Positions 11,209 through 20,706 of a stretch of DNA of 61,780 bases are shown one piece after another; position 1 is the first letter of the stretch; each line of letters begins with the position of its first letter. The DNA comes from Xenoacremonium recifei (taxonomy: Eukaryota > Ascomycota > Sordariomycetes > Hypocreales > Nectriaceae): NCBI GenBank assembly GCA_012184525.1, contig WOFQ01000092.1, forward strand, positions 1 to 61,780, written 5' to 3'. The translations under genes were made by a program, and so were the position numbers. The notes under the pieces are model-generated. The model was given only the letters and a program-made list of their open reading frames with translations. It was not told the DNA's origin and searched no databases.

Positions 11209-11372
11209 TCTTGCAGCTTAGATTTCGTAGGAGGACTTGATAAAATCAAGGCAGAGACCGTGTAAATGGTCCAAAATTTTGTTTGCCAGACCAGCTCTGG
11301 CTTTCGAGACGCATGAAAGGTTGCAGCAAAACAATTATTCACATGCAGCTCGGACGGCTTTTGATAGTCCGC

Positions 11373-11391
11373 GCGGATTCGCAGCCTCCGC
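11373..11391. promoter_or_regulatory. CGGA-N9-TCCG inverted repeat
   Basis: GCGGATTCGCAGCCTCCGC, with arms and spacer matching the 8370-8388 site. It overlaps the palindrome TCCGCGCGGA (11368-11377). Confidence 0.5.
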
Positions 11392-11434
11392 CTGGCTCTG
11401 TTGACAAGCGGAGCTTACCCCGTGGTTCCCCGCA

Positions 11435-11467
11435 CGGAGCAACATTCCGCCAATGCGGGGCTCCGCA
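11435..11467. promoter_or_regulatory. CGGA-N7-TCCG repeat and TGCGG palindrome
   Basis: CGGAGCAACATTCCG (11435-11449), then TGCGGGGCTCCGCA (11454-11467). Both are possible Zn2Cys6 half-site pairs between the amidohydrolase and the carrier. Confidence 0.45.
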
Positions 11468-11692
11468 TTTCAAAACCCAGAGGACGGCACTCGGGTTGGC
11501 TTTTCGATGAAGAGTGGCAATGGCCCAGGAGTTTTAAACAGCCCCTGTTGTTACTCTATAATATATAAGATAAGGCCGGCTGCGGTTATTCCGTTCCTCT
11601 TTTGGGCCTTTTCGTCACCATATCCTCCCCGGGTCCTTTCTGACAACAGCACTTGATAATCTTTCCACTTATTGCCCATCCATCCAGGCACC

Positions 11693-13329
11693 ATGGGTAT
11701 TTTGCAAGAAATTCTCGATTTCCCTCGGGAGCTCTATCGCTCCTTGCGTATGTCCAGAACCCAGGCACTAGTATTTCTTACATGCTGGTGGTGCTGGACA
11801 CTGGGATCTATGCAGTTCTACCTCCTACCCTACACACAACCTGCAGTAGCCAAGGCGCTAGGCATTTCGACTTCCCAGGTAGCCGAAGCAAATACAACAT
11901 CTATGCTGTCCCGAGCTATTGGCGCAGCAATCTTCGGCATCATTTCGGACCAGTATGGCCGAAAGATACCCTTACTAGTAGATCTATGCCTGATGGGTGT
12001 CTTCACGCTTTGCACAGGCTTTGTCCATACCCGTGGCCAACTCATTGGAGTTAGGTTTCTCTTCGGTAGGGTTGAATAAGACATTTATTGAGTGACAAAA
12101 TGAACTCAAGGGCTTCCAGGTATTTCATACGGTGCCCTATATGGAGTCAATATGGCGGCTGTGCTTGAAGCAGTTCCCCGGGAAGCACGAGGAGTTGTTG
12201 CTGGTTTCACACAGCAAGGTTTTGGAGCCGGCAACTTACTCGCATCAGGACTACATCTTGCTATGAGTAAGTTGAATATAATCTATTAGGTGAATGTGAT
12301 GCATTCCGAATGGTGTCTGACCTCATCTTCAAGACAAGTATGGCTGGCGGCCACTTTATTATTTAGGTGCAGGGCTTACTATTGTTGCCATTGCCTTAAG
12401 AGCCGTTTGCCCAGATTACTCTGTTGTTGGGGGCACAGTAGAACGGAATGCTGAGCAGAACGAAGAAGATCAAGCCGGAAACAGAACATTATCTTTTTGG
12501 ATTAAATTTCGTTATGCTATCAGAAACCACTGGCCAATTTTCATATACGGAACCGTGTTAACCGCATGCTTTAACACCCTTGGCCATGGTCATATGGACG
12601 TTTTGCCATCATTCCTTGAGGTGCAACGAGGCTTGAGTGTTCTACACGAGACCTTGGTTACCGTGATCTTACAGTCTGGCGGCATTCTTGGGGGTATTTT
12701 CGGTGGGTATGCCTCTCGTTATAACCCAAAATGGGTACCATTTGGTTTCGCAATCGCTTTAGGCCCCTTACTCCCCGGGTTAGTACTGCCTAAGACTTGG
12801 AATACTTTAGCAGCTGGCTCATTCTTTTTCGAATTCTCCTACGGGTCTGCCATCGCCAGCGTAGGGAATATCTTACAGATGGTGTGTCCTCATCCCGGCA
12901 TCCGAGGTTCTTTTGGGGGGGTGATCTATAACCTAGGCAATGCGATTTCCTCTATTGCACCCACCATTGAAACAAAGCTAGGCGATAGCATGACGACAAA
13001 GGAAGGAATCCCCGACTACGGCCGGGTAATCTTAATTCTTGCTGGAATAGTACGTGTGTTTCTTATGGATGGCTTAAGTACCTCGACTGACATCGTTGTT
13101 CTAGGTAATTGGCCTGCTCTCAATTACCTTAGCTTGTATGCCTATTGCTAGAGTCAATGAAGAATGGGATCAGGAAGACCCGAACCAAGAAATCCCAAGC
13201 AAACTATCGACCAAAACAGCCGAACACGATCTTGATGGGATTGAGGTGATTCCAGACGCAGAACAGGGAATGTCAAGCAAAGGCACTAGGTTGGGAAATA
13301 CGGAACATATCGAAATTGGATCAACTTGA
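11693..13329 (+). CDS. MFS carboxylate:H+ symporter, JEN/SHS-like
   Basis: Predicted 12-TM plasma-membrane symporter of 486 aa from four exons (11693-12065, 12120-12266, 12334-13049, 13105-13329). The GRKIPLL loop after TM2-3 and the PREARG loop are standard MFS features. In the second half, N-T-L-G-H-G-H-M-D-V-L-P-S resembles the JEN-family signature (N-x-x-S/T-H-x-S/T-Q-D-x-x-x-T). It is altered: His-Met replaces the Ser-Gln positions and Ser the final Thr. Monocarboxylate/dicarboxylate uptake is therefore inferred, with changed selectivity likely. It sits inside the LigI/TcuA-type gene block and probably imports the pathway substrate. The charged C-terminal tail (about 60 aa) is cytosolic. 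Confidence 0.85.
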
Positions 13330-13730
13330 GCTGCGATTATTCTTACTGGGCTGATTACCTCAGTCTCGAAGGATGAAACGGGTAGTGTTTTGTTATTGTC
13401 TCCAGCTGCATTTCCACCAGACAGTCCCAATAGAGTTGGTTATCTCCCTACACCTTACGTCTGTATTATGTGTCAACCGTGAAGGAAATTGCTCAGAAGA
13501 TTATTCAGACCATTGTACGTGTTGAGTCGAGCTTGCCCGTCTTAATCAAGCCACGGCGACTCGCGAGAGATGAGATATCTGCGTTTGTCCGTGTCTTGAA
13601 TCATACGACAAAATAAGTTGTGTACGCAACTTGATCTCTTCATAACTCCTACCTAGTAACAAATGAGCACCAGACATTAATATTAAGCGAACCGACATGT
13701 AATTCTAAATGCTTTGACTAGATTGATGCC
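13330..13730. other. Convergent intergenic region
   Basis: 3' flanks of the carrier and the DUF1932-type dehydrogenase. No gene seen. Confidence 0.5.
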
Positions 13731-14914
13731 CTAATCGCTGGCATCTGTGTTTGGACGCCGTATGTAGTTTGCCTTTCTCTCCATACTGGACCGGATGATA
13801 GCCACAACATCGTCCACAGTTGTTCCCCTAAGCCTTGATGCTGGTTCTTCCAAGCCCAGTAAGGTATCCTCGGATACGATACGGTAAACTTCCGCAATGC
13901 CATCAAAGCTAGTTCAGTCAGCACATATGTTAACAATGTCATACTAGGTAAAATCCTGATCAACCTACACATCTTCGCTAAAACCACCAGATTCTTGCAT
14001 CGTTATCCCAATTTGATGCATTTCATTAACCCAGCGATATGCCTTTGGCGGCATTGAAATAACACCCTTCTCAGCAACTGTAAGGGATTGGGCGTTATAT
14101 TTCCCCATGTATTCTCGTAGATTTCCTAGTACCCCAAGCGAATCTGCAGTCACGAATGACTCAATTGCTAAAGCAAAGAATCCTTTTGTTAGACTGGCGT
14201 AGCACATCTTCAATCCTGACGCGGCACCAATATGCGGGGATAGATGGTCAATCCGTAGCAGTTCAGATACTTCTTCATAAGGCAGTTTCGCTGGTCCGGA
14301 TACAGCGAGCGACGGACAATGCCATCCTGTCGGCGAATCTGGCTTAGGATAAGGAACGCCCCCAATAATCCCCCCGTCGATGAACACAATATCTTGACAA
14401 GAACTTAACAGATTATCTAGTTGGAGAGAAAGACTTGGGGAGATGGCGTTGAGATCCATGTAATATAGAGGACATTCTCGTTCTTGGGCGGTATTTACCG
14501 CATCGCAAATACGTCGAGCTGTCCCGAGGGCATCGCGAGGTGGAACAATTGAGAGCAGACATTCAGAAGCGTTGTATAAGTCAACGATTGAGCTCAAAAG
14601 TTCTATGCCAACAGATTCGGCTCTTTCGCGTGTGCGATCACTATTTAAGCCGACAGAATGTTACTATGAGCTCATTAAAAGGCAAACGAATATTAGACCA
14701 TGTCCATTTGAGTTGCGCGGGCATGGAGAGAGGACATTAGAGTGACCTGCCTTCTATCCTCAGCAAAAGTCACCACCCGGAATCCGTGACTGAGGAGGAT
14801 TCTGGCTATGCCACAGCCCATATCACCGATCGACAAAATTCCGATTACAGGCTTCATTTCTGGAGCTATTTCTGGGTGTAGGATATGGAGCGGGTTGGAA
14901 GAGTGAGAGTGCAT
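13731..14914 (-). CDS. 6PGDH-like NAD-binding dehydrogenase with DUF1932 C-terminus
   Basis: Beta-hydroxyacid-dehydrogenase superfamily, 337 aa. Exons are 14914-14751, 14640-13969 and 13908-13731. The N-terminus is a dinucleotide-binding domain (GILSIGDMGCGIARILLSHG). After the first splice the sequence reads EDRSDRTRERAESVG, matching the GRS-x-x-T-x-x-RA pattern of this family. The middle has DLNAISP and IDGGIIGG, and helix GLKMCYASLTKG carries the family Lys. The C-terminus matches the DUF1932 type in length. Intron 1 (14750-14642) is GC-AG (AAG|GCAGGT). No GT donor gives an open frame there: the CAG|GTCACT alternative meets TGA at once. It likely oxidises or reduces a hydroxy acid; the specific substrate is unknown. 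Its promoter has a perfect CGGAAT/ATTCCG repeat. Confidence 0.85.
14642..14750 (-). other. GC-AG intron in the DUF1932-type gene
   Basis: 109-bp intron with donor AG|GCAGGT and acceptor AATAG. It is needed to keep the frame and restore the conserved Ser-x-x-Thr segment. GC-AG introns are a known minor class; this call rests on frame and family fit. Confidence 0.65.
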
Positions 14915-15225
14915 GTGAGGGTACCCATGACGGTCTCAATCAAGAGTTAGAATGAAGCCCATTTATTCTCTGCCTCAGGGGCCCCATGGCTTCTATCGGT
15001 AGAGGGGACTCGCGTTAACGGCCGGGAGAAAGATCTACGACCAGCGGAATTTTCATTCCGTCCCTCCATCTGTGGCTCTCCGCCCCTAACCGGCTCCGCC
15101 CTACTTTCCCCGCTTTATAACTCAGCTTCCCAAAGCAGCTTGGCATTAAACAAGGCGATGTCTCTTTCGAAACCCATCAACAAACCATTGAAGTGGTAGC
15201 TTGGCGTGCGTACAGAGGTTATAGT
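14915..15225. promoter_or_regulatory. Promoter of the DUF1932-type dehydrogenase
   Basis: Holds CGGAATTTTCATTCCG (15045-15060) and a minus-strand TATA-like TTATAAAG (15113-15120). The 3' end of the regulator gene adjoins it. Confidence 0.55.
15045..15060. promoter_or_regulatory. Perfect CGGAAT-N4-ATTCCG inverted repeat
   Basis: CGGAATTTTCATTCCG (CGG-N10-CCG, 6-bp arms), 131 bp upstream of the ATG at 14914. Strongest single operator-like sequence in the block. Confidence 0.55.
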
Positions 15226-17603
15226 CTATCCGTTGAATTCATTCATTGGGAATGCTTCGAAGGTCATGTCGTCTTTCATGAAGCCAAAGAGTAAATCCGG
15301 TCCCGGTATAGTAAGGTCTTGGAACAATTGCATTTGATGTGCATCGTCGTACGTGGGCGATGCGTTGAAAGCCGGCCACATGCTTTCCAGAAGATCTTCT
15401 TGAGCGACTGAAACTTGCAAATCAGATGGGACTATGGGTCCAAGATGAATATTAGCTAATGTGGAACATCGTAAGAGGTAGACGAACCTGAGGACTCAAG
15501 GACCCCCTTGGCAGCCATGAGCTTTCGGATTATGCACGCAGTATCCGCGACACCAGAATTGGGAATCGCTAGTTCATCGAGGCAACGTAAACTTGCCCCG
15601 AGCATTAATGAAGATTCACTACCAGCCCCATTGACATTTCTAGCGGATGGAGCATTGAGCACATGGATTGTGCAAGCGACATAAACCGCATAGCTCAGTA
15701 AATAGCTAGATCGACGTAAAGGATATATAGACCGGTAACTCAAGGCAAGCCTGGTGATATCTCGGGCCGCCGTTGTACATCTCTTCCAAGAGAAGGGTGA
15801 CGTGGTACTCCTTGCTCTGGTCCTGCCGTTGCCCGAAAGGCCAAGGCTGGGGTCAGGATCAGGATTATTGTCACCGCTGGGGTCAGGAACCGATATGAAT
15901 GGCCGATGCAACAAGATCACAAGGGAGTGATATGTCGTCAAGATTATAAGACGGTTTGGTGCGGCTGTGGTATTTGAACGCTCCAGGTCCGTTGCCCATG
16001 GCTCAAAAACAAGGTGTGTAGGCAGATTGTTATACCAACTCGTCAGGGCATCATCAAGAGGAATGACTTGATCCCTGGTCTTTTGCGCCGTTGCTCCCAC
16101 AAAATAAATTTTGTTCATTATTCGTGTCATGATCTTCGCTAACAAGCAAAGTTGTTGAAAGACAGTAACTGAGTATGTGTATGTTCTTTGAGTAGGACCA
16201 GGATCGAAAGTGTTGTGGAGAACGAAGCCCCGAGAGTCACAATACGGCGTCCATGGCTCCAGCTCCTCGAATGTATCCATAAAGTCGAGTGAGACATGTG
16301 CATCTCGAAGTCTGATTGTGGGAGGTCGACCAAGATATAGGCTTTGTAATTTCTCGCAAATGAAGGCGCCCCAAAAAACACGCCGACGAATCTCAACTTC
16401 CTCGACGTTCTCCACGGATATGTCCCCAGGGTCTATGTGAAGACCAAGGTCATATACCATTCGTAGAGCGTAGCCGGTATATAACCAGCCCTTTGATATC
16501 AATCCTCTTGCAATAAATGTTGACCCTAGCATAAGAAGTGCAATGACAGTCGGTATGCAGGACTTGCTGAGATGTCCCTCACGGAAGAGCAACTCATCAC
16601 AGCGAGAAAAGAAATGTCTTCCGGCTGACTCAGGGTCTGTCAAATCCGTACGGACATCGAGTCGCTCTGAAAATTTCGTGGAACAGGCAAAAACCGCGTA
16701 CAGCAACAGATCAGAGCAGTATGGCCCACCATCAATGAGCTCCCGCATGAAGGCCGGACGGTATGTCAGCAGGAAAGTGTGATGCTGTCGGTTCCAGTGA
16801 AGATCAAGAAGATGAAGAGCCAACTCTGCTGGAATTCCTCGTATTGTTGTCGCGCGGCGTAGTTGATGCTCGCGCTGTCGTTGCGTTGCTGCATTAGCAA
16901 TTAATTGATACCGCAGCATCTGCAAGGCTGGAGAAGGCCCTTGACGCGATTTCTCGAAAAGAGCGATGGGCGCTGGACTCATTCTGCCAACTGCAGTACT
17001 CGAGCTAAACATAGCCTCACTCTTCTCGTAGCTTGCTGTTTCATCTTCCTCAGAAGATGAGCCAAAGGCATTGTTATGGTTAATGTCCAGGATTCCAGTA
17101 CCGCTGTCATCTCCGTCATCATCATTAGCGCCCTCTTTATCGCCATGGGTTCCATTTTCGTCGCCACGATTTCTAAGGCAATGATTTCTCGTTCTGGAAC
17201 TTCCAGCTGTGGTGGGTGATGTCCCGTTCAGCTGATTATTCGGCAGTTGTTGAGCTGGTGCCGAACTGGGATATTCATCCAGCGTGTCAACGCTTGGTGC
17301 CGTCGATATGGCGGTCGATATCGCCGAAAGATCGGGTATCATCGTCCGACCATCATCATCCACCATTGAGTCCAGTACTGCTCGTCTCTCGTGCTCATCG
17401 GCATTTTTCAGATGTTGTAATAAGCGTTCCAGGGCTGCCTTTTCACCCTGCAGGGCATTGATGAGCGCGGCTGAGGGCCGTTGAGCGCGCGGGCCATTCT
17501 CGTAGACACATGATCTTTTGTTGGTGCGGCAGGTACCACAAGACGGTTTTCCAGTATCGCATTTGATCTTTCGTCGCCGGCAAAACTGGCATGCTCGAAC
17601 CAT
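15226..17603 (-). CDS. Zn(II)2Cys6 transcription factor, likely cluster regulator
   Basis: Nuclear regulator with an N-terminal binuclear zinc cluster (CQFCRRRKIKC...CGTCRTNKRSC) directly after the ATG at 17603. An acidic Asp/Glu/Gly-rich linker follows (about residues 140-190), then a fungal-specific transcription factor domain. That domain contains YDLGLHIDPG, the ...EIRRRVFWGAFICEKLQSLYLGRPP hallmark, and the segment around SLDFMDTFEELEPW. Exon 1 ends at 15488; a GT-AG intron (15487-15432) joins it to 15431-15226. The result is about 773 aa with an acidic/aromatic C-terminus that could activate transcription. The frame is open upstream to 17681 but starts with TTG, so a 5' exon is possible. 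Its position amid catabolic genes and the nearby CGG inverted repeats suggest it controls this block. Confidence 0.88.
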
Positions 17604-18517
17604 ATTGGAAGGGTTGAAATTCGTGTAATCGTCAAAACTCCAAGAATTGCTCCTATGCCCTGTAGCGATATCGTTGATCAAGTCCGGGGGCGAAATGTTG
17701 CCTTGAAATGCACTGCTAACTTGTTAAACTTGAGAAATAAGAATATGGCGGTAAGTACGTAGGGATTAAGAAATTCTCGACTCAGCAAGGACAGAAGTCC
17801 GTAACTTAAATGTTCACTGGAGACAGTCTGCGGGGTAATCACCTGAATCCATCCTTGGTTGGTAGGCGCTATTTTCACAGGCAGGCTCTGTTCATGGGAA
17901 AACGTCACAACGCAGCTGGCCCGCTCCTGTGTTTCTCTTACAGGCCTTGGGTAGAAGCAGCGCGTGTGTGGCTTGAAATTGAAGAGGCTAATTTGATGAC
18001 ATATTGAAAGTTGCCGTGTTGAAGAGATCGATCGTTGTCGTTGGTAGCCCTATGCCAAGGGGCTGCCTAGCTGGAAATCGGCCCCTAGAATCGCTAAAGT
18101 GCCCTATAAAGTGCCTTGAAGCCAGGTCCCTGGCAATTCTTATCCCTTATTTTTTATAACCCAGTGATGAAAACACCAAGAAATTAGCAAAGCAAGGAAG
18201 TAGGATTTGCAAAGCTGATATACAAAATGATAGTGCCAATTTGAACAGTTCGAAGTGCCCAAAAAGCGACCTGAATTGAATTGATGGGAGAGTCATGTAG
18301 AAGATTTCAATTGCCACCAATATTTGTCAAGCCTAATTGATATTACTCTCAAGGCTTCGCATTAATCTGCGTCTCCCGATCTGTTTAGACCCGAGAGATG
18401 AGGGGCAAATCCTCTATCTGACCTAGGAGATATAAGTTCTTTAATTGACAAAACCACAGTGTGGAACAGGAGTATTCAGGAGAAGGAAAATGACCACCAT
18501 TGATTGCCTGGATTCCC
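17604..18517. promoter_or_regulatory. Regulator promoter / TcuA-like 3' flank
   Basis: About 0.9 kb, possibly including a 5' exon of the regulator before an acceptor near 17712-17722. No separate gene seen. No clear CGGA/TCCG pair, so autoregulation is not supported. Confidence 0.4.
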
Positions 18518-20101
18518 TCAAAGTTTTGGATTAAGATGTCCCTTGGAAGTGTCAGAATAAGTCGCTGCAGCTCTTCCAGCCCGCCGGCCGAACACAGCGC
18601 CAGACGTGAGGCCGCTCCCCCCAGGATAGTTATCATAGAAAAGACCACCCAGCATCTCCCCTGCACAGTACAGTCCAGGAATAATTTTTCCTGTGATTGA
18701 TGAAACGACGCCTGCTGTTTCAGCGTCTACAGCCAGGCCGCCAAAAGTAAATGTAATACCGCAGGTCACCTTGATAGCCAGATAGGGCCCTTTAACTAAG
18801 GGAAGGGCCCAGTTCGACTTCGCAAGTGCAAGTTTTTTCCCAGATGATTGAGTAGAAAGGCCATCTTTGATTGATGGATCCATCTTCGCGGCCGGGTTTT
18901 CATTCTTGAAAGCAGCGACAGCTGCGTTATACTCCTTGATGGTGTCGATAAATTGGGTCGGATTTCTCAGTCCTTTCAACGCACACTTCTGTGCCAAGTC
19001 TTCAAGGGAGTCGGCCGTGATCTTCTCCACCACACCATCACGGTATTCCTCACTTCTCAGCAATGGTGTTGTTTGAGCATCCCAGACCTGAAATGCAGCT
19101 TTACCCGGTTGTGCTAAAATAGCCTTTCCAAAGATGGCATAGGTATAATTACGCAAATCGACCCCTTCATCCACGAAGCGGTGGCCCTCCAGATTCAACA
19201 TCAAGCCTAATGGATAACCTGATTTAGTGAATTCGTTAGAGACAACACGGTCGCCCGTATCAGGCGGCGCGTTAGCATCCCAAGCAACTGAATGACAACC
19301 AGACCAATTTCCAGTCTGTTTGGCTTGCGCATCACGAATAGCCATCTCCAAACAGAAGCCATTATTGAAAGGTGTACCGCGGACCTTAGCGAAATCCCAT
19401 GAAGGTCCAAGATACTGGCTTCTCATTCGCGGATTGGCTTCAAAACCCCCGGCAGCCAAAATTATAGACTTGGCTCGAATTTCGTATTCAGTCTGACCGG
19501 CTTGGACGATAAGAGAGGAAATGGAATTGGTGGCGGGATCTACCACGAGACGCCTTGCAGTCGTCGAAAATGACACTCTGACTCCCAGACGCCGTGCAGC
19601 TCTCAAGTGATCTTCAATCAACCCTTTACCACCATCCTGGGTTTTCAAGCACATCCCACCCCAGAACTTGAATCGCCCATCGATTTCGTATGCCTGTCGG
19701 TTGAAGGATAACTGAAATCGAACTCCATGTCTTGCTAGCCACTTCACAGTAGCATTCGATTCATCGATAAGCGCACGAGACAGTGCAGGACTGGACCTCC
19801 CAACACAAATACGAGCGATATCATCCTGAAAGTTGGTAGCTGTGTAGGGCTCTATGTCGATTCTTGATGCCGTCGCCTGGTCGACGTTGTTGACTAACGG
19901 CAGGATATCGGATAATCCGTTATGAACAGTACGAAAGGCGCCGGCAGTAAAGTAAGTATTGCCACCGGCCCAGCTCTCCGGGCAGGAATCAATTAAAAGG
20001 ACTCGTTGGGCGCCAAACTCAGCCGCAGATATTGCAGAAGAAAATCCTGCGTTGCCTCCACCGACGACTAGAACGTCGACCTCACCCGAAAGAGATGTCA
20101 T
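18518..20101 (-). CDS. TcuA-like FAD-dependent dehydrogenase (tricarballylate dehydrogenase type)
   Basis: Intronless, 527 aa. Flavoprotein of the fumarate reductase/succinate dehydrogenase FAD-binding family (PF00890). Seen: dinucleotide motif VLVVGGGNAGFSSAISAAE at the N-terminus; AGGNTYFTAGAFR; WLARHGVRFQ; AAGGFEANPRMR; and the C-terminal FAD segment GLYCAGEMLGGLFYDNYPGG with SGLTSGAVFGRRAG. The order and wording follow bacterial tricarballylate dehydrogenase TcuA rather than fumarate reductase or 3-ketosteroid dehydrogenase. TcuA oxidises tricarballylate to aconitate; here a related tri- or dicarboxylate is plausible. ATG at 20101 begins right at the FAD domain; the longer frame to 20434 adds sequence with no family match. 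It is divergent from the LigI-like gene across a CGGA-rich promoter. Confidence 0.88.
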   Translation of the reverse strand: MTSLSGEVDVLVVGGGNAGFSSAISAAEFGAQRVLLIDSCPESWAGGNTYFTAGAFRTVHNGLSDILPLVNNVDQATASRIDIEPYTATNFQDDIARICVGRSSPALSRALIDESNATVKWLARHGVRFQLSFNRQAYEIDGRFKFWGGMCLKTQDGGKGLIEDHLRAARRLGVRVSFSTTARRLVVDPATNSISSLIVQAGQTEYEIRAKSIILAAGGFEANPRMRSQYLGPSWDFAKVRGTPFNNGFCLEMAIRDAQAKQTGNWSGCHSVAWDANAPPDTGDRVVSNEFTKSGYPLGLMLNLEGHRFVDEGVDLRNYTYAIFGKAILAQPGKAAFQVWDAQTTPLLRSEEYRDGVVEKITADSLEDLAQKCALKGLRNPTQFIDTIKEYNAAVAAFKNENPAAKMDPSIKDGLSTQSSGKKLALAKSNWALPLVKGPYLAIKVTCGITFTFGGLAVDAETAGVVSSITGKIIPGLYCAGEMLGGLFYDNYPGGSGLTSGAVFGRRAGRAAATYSDTSKGHLNPKL

Positions 20102-20305
20102 GCTAAAACAAGGTTCAGCGAGAGTAAAGATGCAAAAATCTGTGGCTTTGTGATGTAGGTAATGAAATTGATGTTGCAAGAAGATCTGAGGGTGAGAAGT
20201 TAAGTTCACCCCTACGGGCTCCGGCAGACTTGGAAGTGTGAAAACGTTAGGACCTATTGTAGTGCTACGAAAGACAACGACATGACATGAGCCGCCAGCG
20301 GCCAC

Positions 20306-20323
20306 GCGGAGGCCAAGCTCCGC
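20306..20323. promoter_or_regulatory. GCGGAG-N6-CTCCGC inverted repeat
   Basis: GCGGAGGCCAAGCTCCGC, 6-bp perfect arms (CGG-N10-CCG), the same CGG spacing as the site at 15045. Confidence 0.55.
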
Positions 20324-20384
20324 AGGGAGCATGCGTTGCGGACGTCCAATCCCGTATTTTTTCACGTGCTGCGCGGTGCTTACA

Positions 20385-20416
20385 TTCCGTGTCCACAGCG
20401 GAAGACGCACACGGAA
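20385..20416. promoter_or_regulatory. TTCCGTGT...ACACGGAA inverted repeat
   Basis: 8-bp perfect arms (20385-20392 and 20409-20416) around a 16-bp spacer that itself contains GCGGAA. Everted CGGA half-sites. Confidence 0.45.
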
Positions 20417-20706
20417 TTTCACACGCCGCTCCATACGGATATTGCGGAAGATATAGTGGGCTGCTTGACCCTTGCAAGGGTCCGTTGCAAAGATTGAGCT
20501 TGACTAGGTAGTGGGGTTTGCTCGCCGCCACACATCTGTATAAATTATGCTTTTGGACTGGGATTCCCTTAACCACATCAATTGCAACTGATGACGTGCA
20601 AGCCCAATGTCCCAGCTTTCGCCTGATAAGTTCATCCGCGATTCTAGCCAAGCTGTCTTTGTTTGCATTCGATCTTCCGTATCATTTAGTTAGAGATTAA
20701 GCCACG

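Larger units (their letters stand above)
11209..11692. promoter_or_regulatory. Divergent promoter, amidohydrolase / JEN-like carrier
   Basis: Contains two CGGA/TCCG inverted repeats, the near-palindrome at 11454-11467, a TCCGCGCGGA palindrome (11368-11377) and a TATA-like stretch at 11557-11570 on the carrier side. It is the densest putative regulatory region in the window. Confidence 0.6.
20102..20706. promoter_or_regulatory. Divergent promoter, TcuA-like / LigI-like
   Basis: 605 bp shared by two head-to-head catabolic genes. It contains two inverted-repeat elements (20306-20323 and 20385-20416) and an unpaired CGGA near 20434-20457. Confidence 0.6.

Noticed and set aside
17604..17681. Extra 26 N-terminal residues for the regulator
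   Set aside because: The frame begins at TTG. The zinc cluster starts right after ATG 17603, so any extension would need an unproven 5' exon.
20102..20434. N-terminal extension of the TcuA-like flavoprotein
   Set aside because: The added sequence has no family match and contains the CGG repeats, so it fits promoter better than coding DNA.
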